DNA of 10,085 nucleotides from Prevotellaceae bacterium (GTDB lineage: Bacteria; Bacteroidota; Bacteroidia; Bacteroidales; Bacteroidaceae). Location of the stretch: the NCBI GenBank assembly GCA_905371275.1, contig CAJPLH010000064.1:1-10085 (forward strand), read 5' to 3'. A program made the translations under genes and the position numbers. This document shows, piece after piece, positions 7,486 through 10,085 of this stretch (the first letter of the stretch is position 1; every line of letters begins with the position of its first letter). The notes under the pieces were generated by a model. The model was not told the DNA's origin. It saw only the letters and a list, made by a program, of their open reading frames with translations, and did no database searches.

Positions 7486-7508
7486 GGAGAAAATGCGGGC
7501 AAGTCCAT

Positions 7509-7540
7509 CAAATTTCATTGAAAAAAGAGGTTTTTACAAT
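7509..7540 (-). promoter_or_regulatory. Candidate promoter for tig
   Basis: Read on the minus strand, ATTG (7540-7537) is followed by a 20-base spacer and GAAATTTG (7516-7509), one base off the Bacteroidetes -7 consensus TAnnTTTG. The TTG-N20-nAnnTTTG layout is the same as that found before the TonB receptor gene. Transcription would start near 7502 and give a leader of roughly 73 bases. Confidence 0.45.
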
Positions 7541-7542
7541 GA

Positions 7543-7571
7543 ATTTAGCGGTAAAGCCATACATTTAGCGG
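7543..7571. repeat. Nine-base direct repeat with 20-base period in the tig/fmt control region
   Basis: ATTTAGCGG occurs at 7543-7551 and again at 7563-7571, exactly 20 bases apart, close to two turns of the helix. Both copies lie just upstream of the candidate tig promoter and beside the -7 box at 7574-7581. Such phasing is common for tandem binding sites of one regulator, but no protein can be named. Confidence 0.4.
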
Positions 7572-7572
7572 A

Positions 7573-7613
7573 GCAAAGTTAGTGCTTTTTTCCCGAAAAA
7601 GCCGTAACTTCGC
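7573..7613. promoter_or_regulatory. 41-base inverted repeat with opposed -7 boxes between tig and fmt
   Basis: The arms pair around a centre at 7593 at 15 of 18 positions. One arm holds TAACTTTG on the minus strand (7581-7574), an exact match to TAnnTTTG and directed towards tig. The other holds TAACTTCG on the plus strand (7605-7612), one base off and directed towards fmt, whose ATG lies 21 bases further on. No clear TTTG was found at the -33 distance for either box, so the boxes are the only direct support for promoter function. Confidence 0.4.
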
Positions 7614-7633
7614 AGAAAAATATAGCGTTTCCT

Positions 7634-8605
7634 ATGCAGAAATCTGATTTTAGAATCGTCTTTATGGGTACACCCGACTTCGCTGTTGCTTCTTTGCGAA
7701 CACTTGTTGAAGGCGGGTACAACGTCGTGGCTGTGGTTACTATGCCCGACAAACCTATGGGACGCCATCAAACAGAACTTTCCCAAAGCGCGGTCAAACA
7801 ATATGCCGTGAGTCAGGGGCTTCCTGTGTTGCAACCTGAAAAGTTGAAAGACGAAACTTTCTTGCAGCAATTGAGCAATTTCCGTGCCGATTTGCAAGTT
7901 GTCGTTGCTTTTCGAATGTTACCTGAAGTGGTGTGGAATATGCCACCGCATGGCACCTTCAATCTCCACGCCTCTCTTTTGCCCCAATATCGTGGCGCAG
8001 CCCCCATCAACTGGGCAATTATCAATGGAGAGAAGAAGACTGGAGTGACTACTTTCTTGTTGGATCACGAAATTGACACCGGATTGGTGTTGCATCGCGA
8101 AGAAGTGGAAATCCTCGACACTGATAATGCTGAAGATATTCACGATAAACTGATGAATGTGGGAGCACCCCTTGTTTGTCGCACTGTTGACGATATTATG
8201 CAAGGGAACATTCGCCCCATACCTCAGCTTGAACTTGCTCCCGACGCAGAGATACACCACGCGCCAAAGATATTCAAAGAGACCTGCCGTTTGCCTCTCG
8301 ACAAAGGGGTGAAAGCTGCTTATGACTTTGTGCGTGGGATGTCGCCTTATCCTGCAGCGTGGACAGAATTTGTAGATGCCTCTGGCAAGCATACGGTGGT
8401 GAAACTCTTTGCCACCGAAAAAGAACTCTGCGCTCCAGCACATATGTTAGGCAGTGTGATTAGTGATGGCAAAACTTATTTGAAAGTTGCCCTCTCTGAT
8501 GGTTATCTTCATCTTACAACGCTCCAGCTCGCTGGCAAAAAACGTATGGCGATAGCCGACTTCTTGCGCGGTTATCGTCCCGATGCAGCCTTGAAAGTAG
8601 AGTAG
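7634..8605 (+). CDS. fmt: Methionyl-tRNA formyltransferase
   Basis: The enzyme transfers a formyl group from 10-formyltetrahydrofolate to the amino group of Met on initiator tRNA, preparing it for bacterial translation initiation. At 323 residues it has the usual length. The N-terminal Rossmann-like catalytic domain begins with FMGTPDFAVASL. The active-site residues are Asn110 and His112 in FNLHASLLPQYRGAAPINWA and Asp148 in HEIDTG, with the same spacing as Asn106, His108 and Asp144 of the Escherichia coli enzyme. The C-terminal tRNA-binding domain starts near residue 205 and carries KGVKAAYDFVRGMSPYPAAW. The start is clear because FMGTPDF follows within ten residues, as in homologues. The gene is divergent from tig. 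It is followed after 66 bases by aguA in the same direction, with no hairpin terminator seen between them, so read-through is possible although no functional link is known. Confidence 0.97.
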   Translation: MQKSDFRIVFMGTPDFAVASLRTLVEGGYNVVAVVTMPDKPMGRHQTELSQSAVKQYAVSQGLPVLQPEKLKDETFLQQLSNFRADLQVVVAFRMLPEVVWNMPPHGTFNLHASLLPQYRGAAPINWAIINGEKKTGVTTFLLDHEIDTGLVLHREEVEILDTDNAEDIHDKLMNVGAPLVCRTVDDIMQGNIRPIPQLELAPDAEIHHAPKIFKETCRLPLDKGVKAAYDFVRGMSPYPAAWTEFVDASGKHTVVKLFATEKELCAPAHMLGSVISDGKTYLKVALSDGYLHLTTLQLAGKKRMAIADFLRGYRPDAALKVE

Positions 8606-8671
8606 AATTGCGCTAATGCTTCTCTATGATCGTATAACCTCCCGATTGTATTCCATTCTCTTCTCAATCCT

Positions 8672-9841
8672 ATGCCTCTCGAAGCACTTCCCCCTCGTCC
8701 TGGTCACGGAATGACCGCTGAGTTCAACTTAGAAAACTTCCACCAAACCCTTGATGTCGAACCACAAGAACCTCGTCCTTTGCGCACACTTCCAGCGGAG
8801 TGGGCACCGCAAAGCGCGATTCTTATTTCGTGGCCACATGCAGAAACTGATTGGGCTGACATTCTTGATGAAGTCACGGAGTGTTATGTACGAATGGCCT
8901 ATGCCATTGCAGCTCACCAACCGCTCATAATTTTAGTGGTTGAAGGATTAGACGTATCCTCACTATTGAAGAAGCGTCTGCCACAAGCTGTTTTTAGCAA
9001 CATCACTTTCGTTGTTGTGCCTAAAACTAACGACACCTGGGTGCGCGACTATGGTTTTCTCACTGTTCAAAGCACAGGAGGAGCTGAGCTGATGGATTTC
9101 CGCTTTAATGGATGGGGCGGAAAGTTCAAAGCTGAACACGACAATGCTGCCAATCGTTTGTTGTTTGAAACTCAACTGCTGCGCGGTCACTATGTTGATG
9201 CACTCGACTTTGAACTTGAAGGCGGAGGTATTGAAAGTGATGGTTGTGGCACGCTGCTGTCAACGGCAGAATGTTTGCTCAATTCCAATCGTCGCTGCGT
9301 TGGAGATGCAGTGCCAATGCCCGATAAAGCACAAGTGGAAGCTCTGCTCAAAGAACGCCTTGGAGTGGAACGCATCCTTTGGTTGCACCATGGCTATTTG
9401 GCAGGGGATGACACAGATTCTCACATCGATACCCTCGCACGTCTTTGTCCCAATGATACAATTATATATGTGCAATGCACGGACACCGCAGACGAACACT
9501 ACGAAGCGCTGGCAGCTATGGAGCAAGAACTTCAAGCCTTTCGCACCCTCGAGGGTAAGCCTTACCGCTTGATTCCTGTTCCCCTGCCCGATGCGTGCTA
9601 CGATGAAGAGGAGCGATTGCCTGCCACCTATGCCAATTTCTTGATCATGAACAAAGTGGTGCTAGTACCCACTTATGCTCAACCCGAAAAAGATGCGCTA
9701 GCCCTTAAGAATATCCAAAAGGCATTTCTGGAACGTGAAATCATTGGCGTAGACTGTCGTGCTCTCATTCGTCAACACGGGGCTTTGCATTGCGCCACTA
9801 TGCAGTTTCCACGCGAAGTGTTCCGCACTCCAGCGCAATAA
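8672..9841 (+). CDS. aguA: Agmatine deiminase
   Basis: A guanidino-group hydrolase of the peptidyl-arginine deiminase-like family (PF04371) that converts agmatine to N-carbamoylputrescine and ammonia in the cytoplasm. The conserved motifs appear in order: LPAEWAPQSAILISWPHAETDW at 40-61, NDTWVRDYG at 120-128 with Asp127, FNGWGGKF at 145-152, LEGGGIESDG at 182-191, GDDTDSHID at 245-253 with His251, and the nucleophile Cys374 in HGALHCATMQFP. The length of 389 residues is slightly above the usual 340-370 because about 40 residues precede the first conserved block. A second ATG at 8711 (Met14) is a possible alternative start, and neither has a convincing ribosome binding site. No signal peptide is present, which argues against an exported peptidyl-arginine deiminase like the Porphyromonas virulence enzyme. 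The aguB gene follows after 78 bases, which strongly supports the agmatine substrate. Confidence 0.93.
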   Translation: MPLEALPPRPGHGMTAEFNLENFHQTLDVEPQEPRPLRTLPAEWAPQSAILISWPHAETDWADILDEVTECYVRMAYAIAAHQPLIILVVEGLDVSSLLKKRLPQAVFSNITFVVVPKTNDTWVRDYGFLTVQSTGGAELMDFRFNGWGGKFKAEHDNAANRLLFETQLLRGHYVDALDFELEGGGIESDGCGTLLSTAECLLNSNRRCVGDAVPMPDKAQVEALLKERLGVERILWLHHGYLAGDDTDSHIDTLARLCPNDTIIYVQCTDTADEHYEALAAMEQELQAFRTLEGKPYRLIPVPLPDACYDEEERLPATYANFLIMNKVVLVPTYAQPEKDALALKNIQKAFLEREIIGVDCRALIRQHGALHCATMQFPREVFRTPAQ

Positions 9842-9869
9842 CCCCAAACTTATTTCTCAAACGTAGTGC

Positions 9870-9900
9870 TTTGCAAATTATCTCCCAAGCATTTCGTTTC
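9870..9900 (+). promoter_or_regulatory. Weak candidate promoter for aguB
   Basis: TTTG at 9870-9873, a 19-base spacer and TTCGTTTC at 9893-9900 have the right spacing for a Bacteroidetes promoter, and the ATG lies 19 bases downstream. The -7 box differs at two of the six conserved bases, so this may be chance, and aguB may simply be read through from aguA. Confidence 0.22.
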
Positions 9901-9919
9901 CTATCAATCCTCGTTTCTT

Positions 9920-10085
9920 ATGAAAGTAGCCCTCATACAAATGTCTTGCACTCCCAATGTCGAGTTTAATCTTCAGAAACTTGCCAAGGGAATTGCACAA
10001 GCTGCCCAACGTGGGGCAGAACTCGTGGTGTTGCAAGAACTCCATAACACGCCTTACTTCTGTCAAACAGAAAATCCCGACCTTT
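9920..10085 (+). CDS. aguB: N-carbamoylputrescine amidase, 5' part only
   Basis: The first 55 codons of a nitrilase-family (carbon-nitrogen hydrolase) amidase, cut by the end of the window. The enzyme hydrolyses N-carbamoylputrescine to putrescine, carbon dioxide and ammonia, completing the agmatine route of polyamine synthesis. The protein opens with MKVALIQMSC, the usual first strand of the family. GAELVVLQELHNTPYFCQ at 32-49 then supplies the catalytic Glu40, and ELHNTPYFCQ is especially like AguB proteins. The catalytic Lys and Cys lie beyond the edge. Full-length relatives have about 290-300 residues. The frame stays open to the last base, so there is no sign of a break. Its position directly after aguA confirms the role. 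Confidence 0.9.
   Translation, partial: MKVALIQMSCTPNVEFNLQKLAKGIAQAAQRGAELVVLQELHNTPYFCQTENPDL

Noticed and set aside
6088..7521. Open frame of 477 codons on the plus strand opposite tig.
   Set aside because: It runs antisense to a clearly conserved gene, its product is a low-complexity Leu/Phe/Val/His mixture mirroring the Lys/Glu/Asn content of tig, and it resembles no known protein.
7573..7613. Reading the inverted repeat with its T run as a terminator.
   Set aside because: No gene ends towards it on either strand; both flanking genes start there, and the T run is part of the stem.
8672..9841. Secreted peptidyl-arginine deiminase of the Porphyromonas virulence type.
   Set aside because: There is no signal peptide or C-terminal secretion domain, and aguB follows directly.

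Overview
The window reads as chromosomal DNA from a member of the Bacteroidota, most likely the order Bacteroidales. The reasons are a TonB-dependent receptor followed by a DUF4374-type lipoprotein, promoters that fit the Bacteroidetes pattern (TTG or TTTG, about 20 bases, then TAnnTTTG), near absence of Shine-Dalgarno sequences, and a tig-clpP-clpX order typical of the group. Base composition is moderate and even, and no insertion sequence, tRNA, rRNA, CRISPR array or phage gene was seen.

Layout. (1) Positions 102-3594, plus strand: an outer-membrane TonB-dependent receptor and a lipoprotein with a predicted beta-propeller fold, a pair that resembles the XusA/XusB ferric-siderophore uptake module of Bacteroides. 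(2) Positions 3595-3815: a convergent intergenic gap with one intrinsic terminator for each strand. (3) Positions 3816-7428, minus strand: clpX, clpP and tig, read in the order tig, clpP, clpX. A hairpin terminator in the 326-base tig-clpP gap makes clpPX a probable separate transcription unit. (4) Positions 7429-7633: a divergent control region between tig and fmt, holding a promoter candidate for tig, a 9-base direct repeat with 20-base period, and a 41-base inverted repeat whose arms carry opposed -7 boxes. (5) Positions 7634-10085, plus strand: fmt (methionyl-tRNA formyltransferase), agmatine deiminase (aguA) and the first 55 codons of N-carbamoylputrescine amidase (aguB), cut by the window edge.

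How the genes work together. The receptor and lipoprotein probably capture an iron chelate or similar ligand at the cell surface. Trigger factor folds nascent chains at the ribosome and ClpXP degrades faulty or tagged proteins, so tig-clpP-clpX is a protein quality-control block. Fmt formylates initiator Met-tRNA. AguA and AguB carry out the two successive steps from agmatine to putrescine. Most of the window is conserved housekeeping DNA. The less ordinary points are the uptake pair, apparently without an inner-membrane partner gene next to it, and the symmetrical architecture of the tig/fmt control region. I found no convincing undescribed system.
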